From Mercurialis annua (Eukaryota > Streptophyta > Magnoliopsida > Malpighiales > Euphorbiaceae): DNA of 64,000 nucleotides. The stretch covers positions 73,187,665 through 73,251,664 of the forward strand of contig NC_065570.1 in NCBI RefSeq assembly GCF_937616625.2, in the 5' to 3' direction. The notes beneath the pieces are model-generated. The model saw nothing but the letters and a program-made list of their open reading frames with translations. It searched no databases and was not told the origin of the DNA. Every line of letters begins with the position of its first letter. Position 1 is the stretch's first letter. Of this stretch, positions 1-12,225 are shown piece after piece. Made by a program: the position numbers and the translations under genes.

Positions 1-3000
1 CTTTCACTGCTATGTTTATAAGGTAATTTATGATAAATCATAAACAACTTAAAATAACTGTCTTGTGAATAAATTGAAGTTTTTGACAAGCATGTGGATT
101 ATGAATGAGGCATTTGTTTGCTTTTCACATGAGAAATACCTAGAACTACCAGGTCAGTAGCCCCAAGAGTTTGACAGGCAAGAGTTGGGCCAGCATGATT
201 ACCTCATTTCCCATAAAATTCAGATAGCCCTCACCTCCTAATGCCATGGTTAGAATATGAATCATCTGCAAACCAGAATCAATTAATGCAAATAAAGGAA
301 AGACAGTACCAAAAGTATAAATCTTTAACCTATGGTGCAATGTTCTTTGTAGGGTGCAATTGATTGGACCAAAAGAAAGTAAAGCAAAGTGGGAAAGGGG
401 GAATACATTACTTAAGTTAAGCAACTACAAAACGAGCAAAGTGATCATGTCATCACTTAAATCAGACCTTATGAAGTGCTATCCCTCGTTCAACAGAAGG
501 TGAGGGATCTGTCAAACAAGACATCCCAGAATACATTTCTTTATCCATCAGTAAGAAGGCGATTGTCTTGTCCCCTACAATTGACTGACAACAAAAGGAT
601 GTCAAAGACAAAAATTCACAGCAACAGGCAAGTTTGGTTCGGAGGACAATAAAACAGCTTTTAATTGTTTTAACTCTTGTCTTTTCCTCTTGACTTTATC
701 TATTGTTACCGATTTATTTGTCTCAACCAAACAAAAGTTGATCACAGATATGAACAAAATTAAGCTCTTTTACTTGATCATGACTCTCAGCATAAGCAAC
801 GCATTTCTCAGTGTCTCTCCTATTAGTTAAGCTCCATGAGATTTCCTTCATTGACCACTCTTCGTCACTCTTGTTTTTCAAGTAATCAATCCATTTGTCA
901 GGGATGGCCATTGCTAGACGATAGTCAAAACCAATTCCCCCCTCAGAGACAGAACGGCCAAGTCCAGGCATGCCAGAAACATCTTCAGCAATCACAGCAG
1001 CATCAGGCAATATGCTGTGAATCAGAGAATTGGCAAGCATCAAATAGACAACAGCATCAACATCAGTTGCCTCACCAAAATACTCACTATAATTCCCTGT
1101 GAACGCCATGTTGATTCCATGGTGATGGTATAACATCGAAGTTACTCCATCAAACCGAAAACCATCAAATTTATATTCCTCCAGCCACCACCTTAAGTTG
1201 GACAGAAGAAAGCGGAGAACTTCCCAATTAGCATAATTAAAGACCCTGCTATCCCACAGTTTATGGTAGCCTCGATCTCCAGCGTGAAAATAGGACTCCA
1301 GAGAACTTTGCCCAACATCAAAACCATTGAGGCCATCAGTAACATTGTTACTTGCATGACTATGAACAACATCCATCAGAACACATAAACCCAAGCTATG
1401 GGCTTTGTCAATTAGATATTTAAGATCCTCGGGAGTTCCGGATCTACTGCTTACAGCAAAAAAGTTAGTAACATGATACCCAAATGATCCATAGTACGAA
1501 TGCTCCATGACAGCCATTAACTGGACCGTGTTATAATTACTTGCCCGTATACGAGGCAAAACATCATCCGCAAATTCTCTGTATGTGTTAACACGGGGTT
1601 CAGAACTACTCATTCCCACATGAGCCTCATATATACGTGGGGCCTTGGGTTTTGGAGGTCGAGGGTATTTGAACTGATACCTGCAATGAATGAAAAAGTA
1701 GATCAACAAGGAGCTTTGTCTCTGCATGACCAAACCTTTACTTGTAATGAGAAAACAAAATTACACCTGAATCATGGTATGAAAGTTGATAAGTGCCAAT
1801 TTTCTAGATTTTTTAAGGCTTTACAATGTTATTGAAGTTTGAAGAATGAAAACAATCAAGAATTCAAACAGAAAAAAAAGCAATGATCATAAACATGCTC
1901 AAATTTTTGTTACAACATATTCACAGGAAACTAAGTGCGCAATGAATGCAAAATTGAATACCTCTCTGAAGTTGGAGGATCCCAGTATACGCCATCATAT
2001 GGTGCTCCAAAACTTCCAGGATCCACAGTAGCATATTTAATCCAAGCTGGAATTCGATCAACCCAAACTCCATTACCATGCTTGAATCGGAATTTGACCC
2101 TTGAGTTGTGAGGAATGACGGGATTTCCTCCAGAATCGGGAATTTTGATACTCCAAACACCAAATTCATTCTTTTCCATCCGGTGATTGGAACCATCCCA
2201 TCCATTGAAGTCACCAATAACTTCTGCCTCCCTACATTATAAAGGACATAAATGAACACTTAAACAAATAAAAATAAGATTCATGATTTAGTATTATGAC
2301 ATTGTGAAGATCCATCATACTGAGCTGCAGGGGCCCACTCGCGGTAGACGATGCTACCTTCTTCTCGATTAAATCCATAATATAGATAACCTACAAAAAG
2401 GGTGGAAGCAAATTAAATATGGGACACATGAGTAGAAGAAATAGAATTGTGAAAGATAGACCAAATAAGCCATTAAGAGCAGTTTCAAGTAGACGAAACC
2501 ATGTGAAGGTATGAGTTTGACATCCAAACAACATTACATGCTACAGCAAAAAAAAAGGTGACATTAGGATAGGTGGATGGAGGCACATACAGGCATCTAT
2601 CTAATGTACAAACATTATTAAACTTTTCAAACAGGTTATACATTTAGATAAAGAATTATATATAAGGGAAAAGCAGAAAGAAGAGTTCACATCAACACTA
2701 TTATAAAACACCTTTGGAGAATTCCTCAAGACCTCCTTCATGTTTTCCAATCAGCTGCTTCTGATTTATAAATCTTTCTATTCTATATCTGAAGTGATCT
2801 TTAAATTGTTCTAATCCAGCATCAGTGCTCAAAAGACCAATGTTTTCCAAGTCCACCTCATTATTTGTCATCATTGAGCGATCTTCTGTCATAACTGCTG
2901 AGATCGTGAGACCATGCTGCTGCACCTGGCAACAAAAATGCATCAAATGTTGCTTATATGCATACTAGTACTTTTTAGCCACACACGCGAGCGTAATTTA

Positions 3001-3824
3001 TTTGACTAGTTATTAATGATTTATTTAATAATTACATTAAATATTTAATAAATTATTGTGATTTTCTATATTATTTATTTGATTCATTATTACTTAATTA
3101 TTCGTAACTTGAATTCAAGATTTATTTATTTTTATAATAATATTAATTTTAGTATTATAATTTCAATATCGTTAAAATTTCATTAATAATTCTAATTCTA
3201 GTATTATATAGTAAAAAACAATATTGACAAATAAAACTTAATACAAATTACTATTTTAACTTTGCTTGACCATCTTTTTCAGTATGCAAAAGATTTTGCA
3301 GGAATATAACCAAGAATGAGAAATGAAACATGTTCATCAGAGCTTTGAAATATATGTAACGGAAACAGGCATTCATATTCTAAAACATCCGATCTATTCA
3401 TGTCACAAATACAAATTGATCACAAATAATTATTATCTATCTAGTTCACACAATAAAAAAAAAAAGTAAAACATACTTTCTTGTTTACTGAGACTGTTGA
3501 GAGGAAACTTCGTGAAGCAAAAGTAATTCCAAACTCTGTTCGTTTGACAACATGAGAATTTCTCTTCAGTGCCTGCCAAACATAAATTTCTTAGAACCTT
3601 GTTAGATCACAGCATTTAAAGAAACAAGTAAGCAATCGCAAACATCTCAATTTAACAAATGAATCAGAGTTTGCATAACGCAAATCAAACTGATGATCAA
3701 AATGGATCATAACGAACCTGCCGAGCGAGGGGTAGCTCAAAAACGCAAAAATGCTTACCGTTTTGGAATTGTTAGGTAGAGAATTGAAAACAGATGCAGG
3801 AATTTGACCTAAAGAGCTTAACAT
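1..3824 (-). CDS. SBE3: Starch branching enzyme-like protein, plastidic (partial, 3' end outside window)
   Basis: This is a GH13 alpha-glucan branching enzyme of the divergent plant class typified by Arabidopsis At3g20440 (BE1/EMB2729). Exons in coding order are 3759-3824, 3477-3572, 2712-2925, 2321-2390, 1962-2231, 774-1680, 468-584 and 203-265, then the gene leaves the window. All junctions are GT/AG and keep frame. The N-terminus is Ser/Asn/Thr-rich, as in a plastid transit peptide. A CBM48-type glucan-binding segment (GDFNGWDG, exon 1962-2231) precedes the catalytic barrel. All four GH13 regions are present: DVVHSH (I), GFRFDG with the nucleophile Asp (II), IAEDVSG with the acid Glu (III) and ESHDQ (IV). 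The last visible exon encodes [12 protein letters not shown], typical of branching enzymes. At3g20440 is embryo-essential; whether this class has real branching activity is debated in the literature, so the biochemical role is an inference. The start at 3824 is the first Met of the transit peptide. Exon 1 ends at the GTAAGC donor at 3758; reading further would bring exon 2 into a stop. Confidence 0.9.
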
Positions 3825-4391
3825 TTCCTCTTAACTGATTAACTTTAGCCTCTCTGCTTCATTTCTCCCTCCAACCAAAAATAACTGACAATCTTTTAAT
3901 TTAAATGAAACTCGGCATATGTATCACGTGCGAGCGACACGTACATGCAGAGTCCATATCACGATTTATCAGCCGTTGATTTGGGAGGTCCCACAACTAA
4001 GTTTTAAAATATTATGATGCTACCCGCTTCAGATACTTCCGTGTGACCTTAATTTGATTTTACTCTTTTGGATTGATCTCAGAGAAGGTAAGGCATATAC
4101 TATAACTCCACGTACCGTCAAAAATAAACAATTAAGATTTTTAATATCCAACGGTGCCAGTTCAATCACTCGTCACTTTAAAACTTTAGTATGATCTTCT
4201 ACATCCGTTTGTACATTACGCCACGTCAGAAATGGGTTATTACAAAACAGAAAGACAAAATTACCCTGAAATGAGCACGACGTCGTTTTCCCGAAAATTG
4301 TTTTATTTTTTTTTTGATTAAATATAAAGGCAGCGAGGAGAAACTGAGTGAAGGGTTTGAGTTGATTAGGGTTTTACAGAGAGAAGGAGCA
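3825..4391. promoter_or_regulatory. Head-to-head intergenic region (bidirectional promoter) of the SBE-like and SmD3 genes
   Basis: Only 567 bp separate the start codons of two divergently transcribed genes, so both promoters and 5' UTRs must lie here. A telo-box (TTAGGGTTT, complement AAACCCTAA) sits at 4366-4374, just upstream of the SmD3 start. Telo-boxes are common near plant genes for translation and RNA processing. I did not identify a convincing TATA box for either side. Shared control is inferred from spacing only. Confidence 0.6.
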
Positions 4392-5699
4392 ATGAGCAGG
4401 AGTTTAGGGATACCGGTAAAGCTGCTTCACGAGGCATCTGGTCATATAGTGACGGTGGAGCTGAAGAGCGGAGAGCTTTATAGAGGAAGCATGTTGGAGT
4501 GCGAAGATAACTGGAATTGTCAGCTCGAGAACATTACTTACACTGCTAAGGTACTGCCTGTTTTTAATTTCTTATACGCATTTTTTTTAATTTATCGTTC
4601 TGTTGACCTAGATTTTTCGGTTAAGCTTCGAATGATCTGAATGTTCAGTTTTATTAGGTTAGTGAAATTGCTTTCGCATTTTGATTTTAATTTTATATGA
4701 TTCGACGTATTCTGATGTTTGGCGTCTATGATTCTTGAAAACCCTATTTGAAAAGCTTTACTTGAGAAGTAAAATTATTGTCCGGTGGGACATTGTGAAT
4801 CACTTGCCTTTATGGTTATCCAACGTTTAGAGGCTTAGAACTTATAATTTAGAATTTTTTCGAGATCTAAGATGGCACTTAAGATTTAAATAATAACGTG
4901 GATCTCCAAGCACACATATTGAATTGAATTTTCTCGTTTGAATTTCTATTGATCTTTTTCAACCCTGATTTATATGAACATAATCAAACTGAACCTCTTA
5001 AATGTCTGGTGCTGGTTGAGCTTTAATAATTGGCTTATTTTTGTTTCATATGGTGTTCTTGAATCTTGATTAGTTGCTCATTCTTCTGTATTTTTTTGTG
5101 TGCTTTTCCTCAGGATGGAAAGGTTTCACAGCTTGAGCATGTTTTCATTAGAGGCAGCAAAGTCAGGTATGTGGAACATTTCTTGTTCTTAGAATAATTT
5201 ACAGTGCTTGAGACATTTTTGCTGATTGTTCATGACCTGATTATGATAATTGGAAACTGTTGTGAAACTTCAACAGGTTTATGGTTATACCAGATATGCT
5301 AAAGAATGCTCCTATGTTCAAGCGTCTTGATGCGAGAATCAAAGTAAGCTTCCACATGCCAGTACCTTTTTCTTTTCCTAAGCTTTACTGTTTAGTTTTT
5401 CTGTTTAATTTGTTTTCCTTTTTCTTGAAGGGCAAGAGCGCATCACTCGGAGTTGGCAGGGGTAGATCTGTTGCTATGCGGGCTAAAGTAAGACCTTTTT
5501 CTTTAGATATGTTAATATAAGGATTTAATGCCCAAAAACGCTCCAAATGTTGACAAACTATATGGAAGTTTATTGCAAATTAGTTATGCTTTATTATGTG
5601 ATTGGAAGTTAACGGACTTGATCCTTCCTTATGATGCAGGCTCAAGCTGCTGGCCGTGGAGCCCCTGGTAGAGGCACTGTACCACCTGTTAGGAGGTGA
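4392..5699 (+). CDS. SMD3: Small nuclear ribonucleoprotein SmD3
   Basis: Core spliceosomal Sm protein, part of the heptameric ring on U1, U2, U4 and U5 snRNAs in the nucleus. Five exons: 4392-4550, 5114-5166, 5277-5343, 5431-5487 and 5640-5699, giving 131 residues. The start [18 protein letters not shown] is the canonical plant SmD3 N-terminus; an upstream in-frame ATG at 4314 belongs to the 5' UTR. The Sm1 motif ([20 protein letters not shown] with the conserved Asn further on) and the Sm2 motif (FIRGSKVRF) are both complete. The C-terminal tail is rich in Arg-Gly ([15 protein letters not shown]), matching SmD3 tails that are methylated by PRMT5 in the known family. The last residues are PPVRR followed by TGA. 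Length and architecture are normal and nothing suggests a pseudogene. Confidence 0.97.
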
Positions 5700-6642
5700 A
5701 GGTCATATTACTTGATGGAATTTTTCTTTTGTTGTCTGCTCAAGTATGTAGGACCCTGCTCTTGATATCCTCAATTTGGGTTAATTTTTTTGACGAGGAG
5801 TGGGAGATCTTATTACCTGCACTATAGTGTGACTTATCAATCTTGTATGCCTGTATTGGATAGTTCTAAAATTGATACAATTGTGTGCTGTGCATATTAT
5901 GCTGTTCCTGATCTTGAGTCTCTTTTCCAAATGATCTTTTAATAGACCGCCTTCACCCTCGTGAACCAAATTAGGGCATATCTTTTGTCGTATAATTGAA
6001 ATCCTTTCACGATCAACAGTAAAAATCACAGAATCCTGAATGGATGTAATCTGATTAGGTCTGGCGATATGATCATCTTCAGTAGTCAAAGTTGTTACAG
6101 CAAACAATTATTTCTCAATTTGCAGTTTTTGTCCTGCCAGATTCCAAACTTATCTGGGTCAAAGCAGCAAAGAAAATCATAGAATCCTGAATGAATGTAA
6201 TCTAATTAGGTCTGGGGATGCGATCATCTTTTGATAGTCAATTTCAATTTTTTCTATATAAATTAACTTATTTTATATGAAAAAATTGAACTTTTTTGCA
6301 TCTCAATACTGATGTTTGTTTTAAACTGTTTATCAGAAAATAATTTGTTTATAATTTAAAATAAAAAAATAGCTTTTATTAATTTAGAATGGAGTGAATC
6401 GTCATTATCACCAATTTTTTTGATTTCATAGCTATGAAGAAGTTATCACGCTGGATTAAATTGTTAGATAAATGGAACTTGGGAAGAAACTTATTATTGA
6501 AAAAGATCAACGGTACATTTAATTTGTGTAGTTGGTTTTACATGTACTGTATATGCACAACTCCATTATTGAAGCTTCATAACTGTACATGGAGTGGTTA
6601 TGAGCAAAATTTATTGCATTAGTATCACAAGGATCCATCACA
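5700..6642. other. Intergenic between SmD3 and the BTB gene, with a ~68-bp direct repeat
   Basis: SmD3 3' UTR and the spacer to the convergent BTB gene. A segment at about 6021-6088 is repeated in direct orientation at about 6171-6240; both copies contain GAATCCTGAATG and TTAGGTCTGG. No open reading frame here resembles a known protein. Confidence 0.6.
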
Positions 6643-9600
6643 TCAACGGAAAAAACCATACAGCTCCAAGAAGCATATGCACAAGTTCCATGGATCCGAG
6701 GTATCAGTGGTACGACCAGTCAAAACAACCCTAAAGAACCGGAACGGAAGCAGAGAATTAGGTCCAGTTACGGGCCATGAACCGAATTGACCAGGCTTGC
6801 ATATAGTTTGATCATCTTCATGTAATCTCAAGTTTGTCCAAGAATTCCCATCAGATGAACCCTGCAATTCACAACTCATTAACAAGTGTTCAAATTTTAA
6901 AAATAATAAATACTCCCCAATAAGTAAATAACAGAATGAAGATCATTTTAACCTGAAAATTCCAAAATCTTATATAAGCTCTTGATCCATCTTGTCTCAG
7001 GGTGTAGTAATTGCACATAAGCTGCATCAACCACATCGCATTAATCAGGAGATTGATACCAGATACTTCTGATTGCAAATTCACCAAATTTGAAGATTAT
7101 AAATGATCAACCATAAAAGTTGCAACAATTTAACCAAAAAATATGAACAAACCTGATGATCTTTACCAATGTCAACCATCCACCAAGCACATTTATTACC
7201 ATTTTCCATTCGAGGCCCGGCAAAAGACGTTCCCTAGTGCAATAAAAGCATCATTCATTCACCACCGTAACAGCAATCACAGATGAGTGTGGAATTTACA
7301 AATTTTAAAATCATTATACCTGGTATGTTCTTGATACCAAGGCCTTAGGGTCCGTGTGTCTTGAAGTCGGACTGCTAGCTGTAATAGAGATTCGCTGAAA
7401 CAAACAAATAACAGATAAGGAATTATATCACACATGTTCTAGTCATACATCAAGGTGTGGAGAAGTTCACCTTAGCCAGAACAGGATTAACCCACTGGTG
7501 TTCCCCGTAAGATGTGCCAGCAAAATACAGAACCCCATTGCTGTCACCATCACATATGTACTGGAGCTCCTTATAACTAGATCTCCTGTGTTGGAACCGT
7601 ATTCTACAAAACATGCAACACGTCAGTTTTAGCTTTTTCGACCAATAAATCATTTTGAAATGATTCACACAGAAGCAAAAAATGGAAAACAAAATCTAAC
7701 AAACAAGTCCAGACATATGCACAGTATAGTTATGACAGATACTATACTTGCTCTTGCGAAAGCAATCCCTCCCTAAACTAATGGAAAATAAACAACGTAA
7801 CATGAGGAATTTATTAACGTTTGGATGAAGAAAGCTTGACCACCTTTTCATCAAGATAAATAAACAAATACAAAAATATCATTACAGGGACTTACTTTCT
7901 GTCACTTTCTGCACTTGCTAATCCATATTCTACATAATTAAAGCCCTCCGATACCTGCCACGTCAGCGTAGAATAAAATCGATAAGCAAGTTAGAAAAGT
8001 AATGATACATATGAGATCTTCTTGTCCAGTGACCGATGTTCTCCAATAGAGGGGCAACTCACAAGATTATCAAAACTTTTAACGTGCTTGGAAAGATTAC
8101 TTTGCCCCAACTGCAAAACAATAATGCAAGCTCATAATCAAATTCTTAACAGAACAATCAAGAAATCTCTCCATATCCAAAGCCTAACCTTCTTAAGCAA
8201 GAGATATGGTAGCAATGGAAACCGCACAAATGCCAATAAGTCATTCAGATATTGAAGCCTCTCTTTAAAAATGAGGTCAGGGGTTGAATTTTCCATTAGC
8301 TGATCAACCATCTCCCATCCAAACAACTCCCTAGCTCTCATGCACCACATTAAAATTGCATTCAGAACTCTTTCTTCAGATGTTACAGTCAGATCCTGAT
8401 GCTGGAAAAGAGACCATTTTTTATAGGAAAATTTGTGATCAGTTCCTTGTATTTTCATATTATCCAAAACCAAAAAAAAATTATATGAGAAGAAAGATGA
8501 GATATACTATAATTAAGGCATAAAAAATAATTAAATATCTAAATGCAAGGCACTTCTGCCCATACAGGGTTTACATAATGAACACTTAAATTATGGGTTC
8601 AAGTCTCATCTCACTTCCATCCTAAATATAATTTTTTAGATTACAATACAGCCTCAGTTGAACTTGGAACTTTCCGCCTTGACTCTCTAGTTTTACTGAT
8701 TTTATGGCAAGGTCCTTAACCCTCTACTTCATCTTTAAAAACCATTGTGGGCATACACATTTAAACTATATTAACTTTTCGGTTAGGCAATCAAAGTGCA
8801 GTCCAAAGCATTACTCTTCCTAAATTTTCAGACCATTTCTTAATTTTGTAGAGAGGGCATATGCATTTCCTTGTGTCTAACTTAATTCTCAAGTCAAGCC
8901 TTGAGGCTTAATTCTCAAAGATTTTGTGAAGTGAGAACACACCTGAATGATACTGCTAAAAGTTTTCTTGTCTAACCAGATGAAGTCACAGCTTGCAGTT
9001 GTGCAATAATCGAAGTGCATTGCAAACTTTCTCTCACAGGTTTCTTCAATGAGTTTACAAGTTGGAATTGATGAAACCGCAAGCAGGATTGAACATACTG
9101 AGTCCTGCAACAAAGTTCAACAGTTAGCTTCTAAAGGAAAGTCAGATAATTTCCGAAATTTGTCTGCTTCGTCGCCATTAAACTTGTTCATAATACAAAA
9201 AACGCGTGTTGTATGACCTTCTTCCACTAGGAGAACTCCAGCCCTGCATATAATATGCACATGAAACAGTATCAATATCTTATGATTCAGCATCAGAAAA
9301 GGGATCTCTTCTTTTGTTTTCACAAGTCCAAAACCGCAAGTCACTTCTCCGTCTTTAATTGTGGTCATACAAGAAGCATATCATAACAGCAAACATGATT
9401 GTTAACCAAAATTGGCAGATCGCAATAGTTGATTAAAAAGAGATTAACTACCTCCGAAAGACACTCTAAAAGTGTCCTGCAGCATTCTTGATAAAGAAGA
9501 CTGATCCCATATTTGTCGGCTAATAAAAGAAGCTGGAGTAACAAACTTCCAAAATCCAAGGTATCTTCCAAACTGATTTCCCCACTATACATGAAATCGA

Positions 9601-11128
9601 GCATAATCATGAAAGCAGCTGGTGAGACATCACTTAGATATACCTCCGAAGAACTGCTCTCAGTCATTCCATTTGTGAACATCTGCATTGCAACGATGTT
9701 CTTCAGTATCAGTCAGATTATTTGGAAAAAAACGAAATATATATACATATTAAACCAACAACTATCATTATCAAATCTTGACTAAGATTCTTAACATTCA
9801 AACCTTTTGTTATATCAGAATTTTCATTCTGGTGCTTCTTAAAACATGCTACCCAAAGCATTAAAAATGTGCATTAAGAACGAAGGAAAAGAAGATCTCA
9901 CCTTTGCAAATGGAACACTCCATAAACTCAGAATGACTTTATGCGGCCGAGCAACAAGACCATAACCCTCAACATAAATATTTGCATCACTGTACTCTCC
10001 AGCTGAATGCAACTTTTTCAGCTTTTGCACATTGATGGGGAGCCCAAAGGGGAAAGTCGTGCAGCTATGGGGGCGAGAGTTTGGAAATAATAATTCCACA
10101 TTCTTACCGGAGTCGAACAATTTTTTATTCAGTTTAAAACGTTCGACAGTTTCCTCACACAGCTTAGCCAGCGGCATCACCTTAAACTGAAGGCTCAAAG
10201 CCCACAAAGCACCAAGCTGTGACTCCGAAATCTAGATGAGAAAGAAATAATCAAATCAGGGGATTAAAACACATTACAAATAAATCTCAAAGAAAGTGCT
10301 CAACATAAATGGACGATGAAAATGCACCTGGGTGTAACCTGTATAGATAAATTGAAGAAGGGCGTGGAGAATCGGATAAATAACATCCTGCAACATAACA
10401 ACATCTTCGCTTGAAAAACTTACAGGAAAAGTTCCAGATGCTTGCAAGATAACCTTATGGGCCGGGACAAGTCTTTCTCCATTATCAACAACAAAGAACA
10501 TATCAGCCAATTCCCAACTCTCAAGGTAATTTTCAAGTCCCCATTTGTCATCGTCAGTACGTTCATCTTCTAATTCCACTTCACAATCCTCCCTGTCCCC
10601 GTGTTCTCCAGAATCAACTTGCTTCCATAGTAACATATGATTATGAGGCAATGGCAATACGTTAACATTTCTATAACCAACATGTTTATCCCAGCTGCTA
10701 AGCCCAACATACTGCACAGTGCAATTTGGATTTGAATCTAACCACTGAAACACAAGATTCTGAAAAGGGTATCTTCCCTTACCAACACTAATCAACCCAT
10801 CATAAATACAAATCCAATAACTCTGAAAAGCAGAAGAGCAACAGAGTCCAATTCCTTCTGCATCAACAACAGTCTTGCCATCGACCTCTATTTTCAATCT
10901 CCGATTCCTATGACTCCCGAGAATCACAGTATAATGAGGACTATTATCCCTCTTATAATGATAGTGCTGACTCCCTACATTCTCTCTAAACACCAAAGTA
11001 ACATCATTATGAGCAAAAGCATCAAAAGCCACACAACCTCTTCCAGCCTCTCGGAACTTTAAATCTTTCCTCCAGGCACACTGAAATGGTGCAACTGTGA
11101 GGAACTTCTTCTCCTTCTCTTCTACCAT
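6643..11128 (-). CDS. BTB/POZ-BACK-discoidin domain protein (At2g30600-like)
   Basis: Twelve exons in coding order: 10328-11128, 9902-10231, 9452-9682, 8943-9104, 8189-8401, 8063-8110, 7896-7954, 7471-7603, 7320-7394, 7153-7233, 6953-7021 and 6643-6861. All splice in frame to give 806 residues. The N-terminal ~160 residues form a farnesoic-acid O-methyltransferase-like beta domain (APFQCAWRKDLKF..., PF12248 type). A first BTB fold follows (~205-300, VPAHKVILQASG), then a second BTB (~340-455, ARPHKVILSLWSVPFAK) and a BACK domain (~455-600). The C-terminal ~200 residues are a discoidin/F5-8C-like domain (WWMVDIGKDHQ, LRQDGSRAYIRFWNFQGSSD). The same composite order is known for Arabidopsis At2g30600. 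BTB-BACK proteins commonly act as CUL3 E3 adaptors; that role is inferred and the substrate is unknown. The length is close to the Arabidopsis protein and all domains look intact. Confidence 0.93.
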
Positions 11129-11730
11129 CTTCTCTTATAGAGAGAAACAATATCCCCTCACACTATAGAATCAGCATATACTCATAAAATGATGAGATAC
11201 CAAAAACGTCACCTGTTTTATCTACATGAAAAGGATGCACAAGTTGGTGAAGACATGAATACAAACAGATATGGAAGTGGCTATGAAATTTTCAAGAGAA
11301 ACCATAATATGGAATTAGGTAAGGATAAAGGCAAATAACAAATAAAATATCATTATCAAAGAAGAAACCAGAAACCCAACTTGACAAAAAATCTGAACCC
11401 ACAAACAAACTTTAAATGCATCAATCAATAAACTATCGTCAATCCTACGCCACATCCTTATCCATGACAATAACAGTACATTAATATCTCATCTCTCTAT
11501 ACTAATAACAATAACAGATAATTACATCCAAATAAATAAATAATAAAAATCAAGACTTTTGCACCAAAACTTCCAAGAAAAAAAGACAGCCCGTAAAGAA
11601 CACTAGTAAAAGTAAAAAAGGGTGGTGTTTATTTCGATTATTACCTGGTAAGAAATTCCAGACGGAACACCAACTAAATATTTAGATCAGATGTGAAATT
11701 GATGGATTGATTAATTGGTGAAGAAGATAC

Positions 11731-11768
<38 letters not shown>

Positions 11769-12225
11769 GGATGAACTGTCTAAATCAAATAGGAAATTAA
11801 GGATGCTGAATCATGACTGATTGTGGCTTATGGATAGAACGAGGATGACACACGTGGCACTCATGTTACTTATCGGACAAATGATGATGTTAACCATTAC
11901 CAGTGATGTGTTTTGTATTGATTGCTTCTGTTTTTAATCTCTGACAAGACAAGGGACTATATAGTAGTACAAAGAATCAAGAAAATAAATGGGCTTTCTA
12001 ATAGATGGGTTCGTGAATTAATTATCCAATATTTCACATATTAAAATTTACTTAGCTCTTGGAGAAAAAGAGAAAAAAAACAGTTCATCCTGCACAGCAT
12101 CATTTTGCTATGTTCAAACTTAAAACAAAAAAACATGAAAAAAAAATACAATATATATATAGCTCAAAGAGGCAACTTGAGTTGCTCTATCAGGAAATCT
12201 ACCACCCCCAAAAACACTTCATGCT
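11129..12225. other. 5' region of the BTB gene and spacer to the cyclin gene
   Basis: Non-coding. It should hold the promoter and 5' UTR of the minus-strand BTB gene and the 3' UTR of the upstream cyclin gene. A compound (AT)n(AG)n microsatellite lies at 11731-11768, which would be near the BTB transcription start. No other gene is visible. Confidence 0.6.
11731..11768. repeat. Compound (AT)n/(AG)n microsatellite
   Basis: About nine AT units run directly into about nine AG units in the likely 5' UTR or promoter of the BTB gene. On the transcribed strand this reads as a CT-rich tract. Confidence 0.9.

Noticed and set aside
4314..4391. Upstream in-frame ATG extending SmD3 by 26 residues
   Set aside because: The extension has no similarity to the family; [15 protein letters not shown] at 4392 is the conserved start. 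The upstream stretch is 5' UTR.
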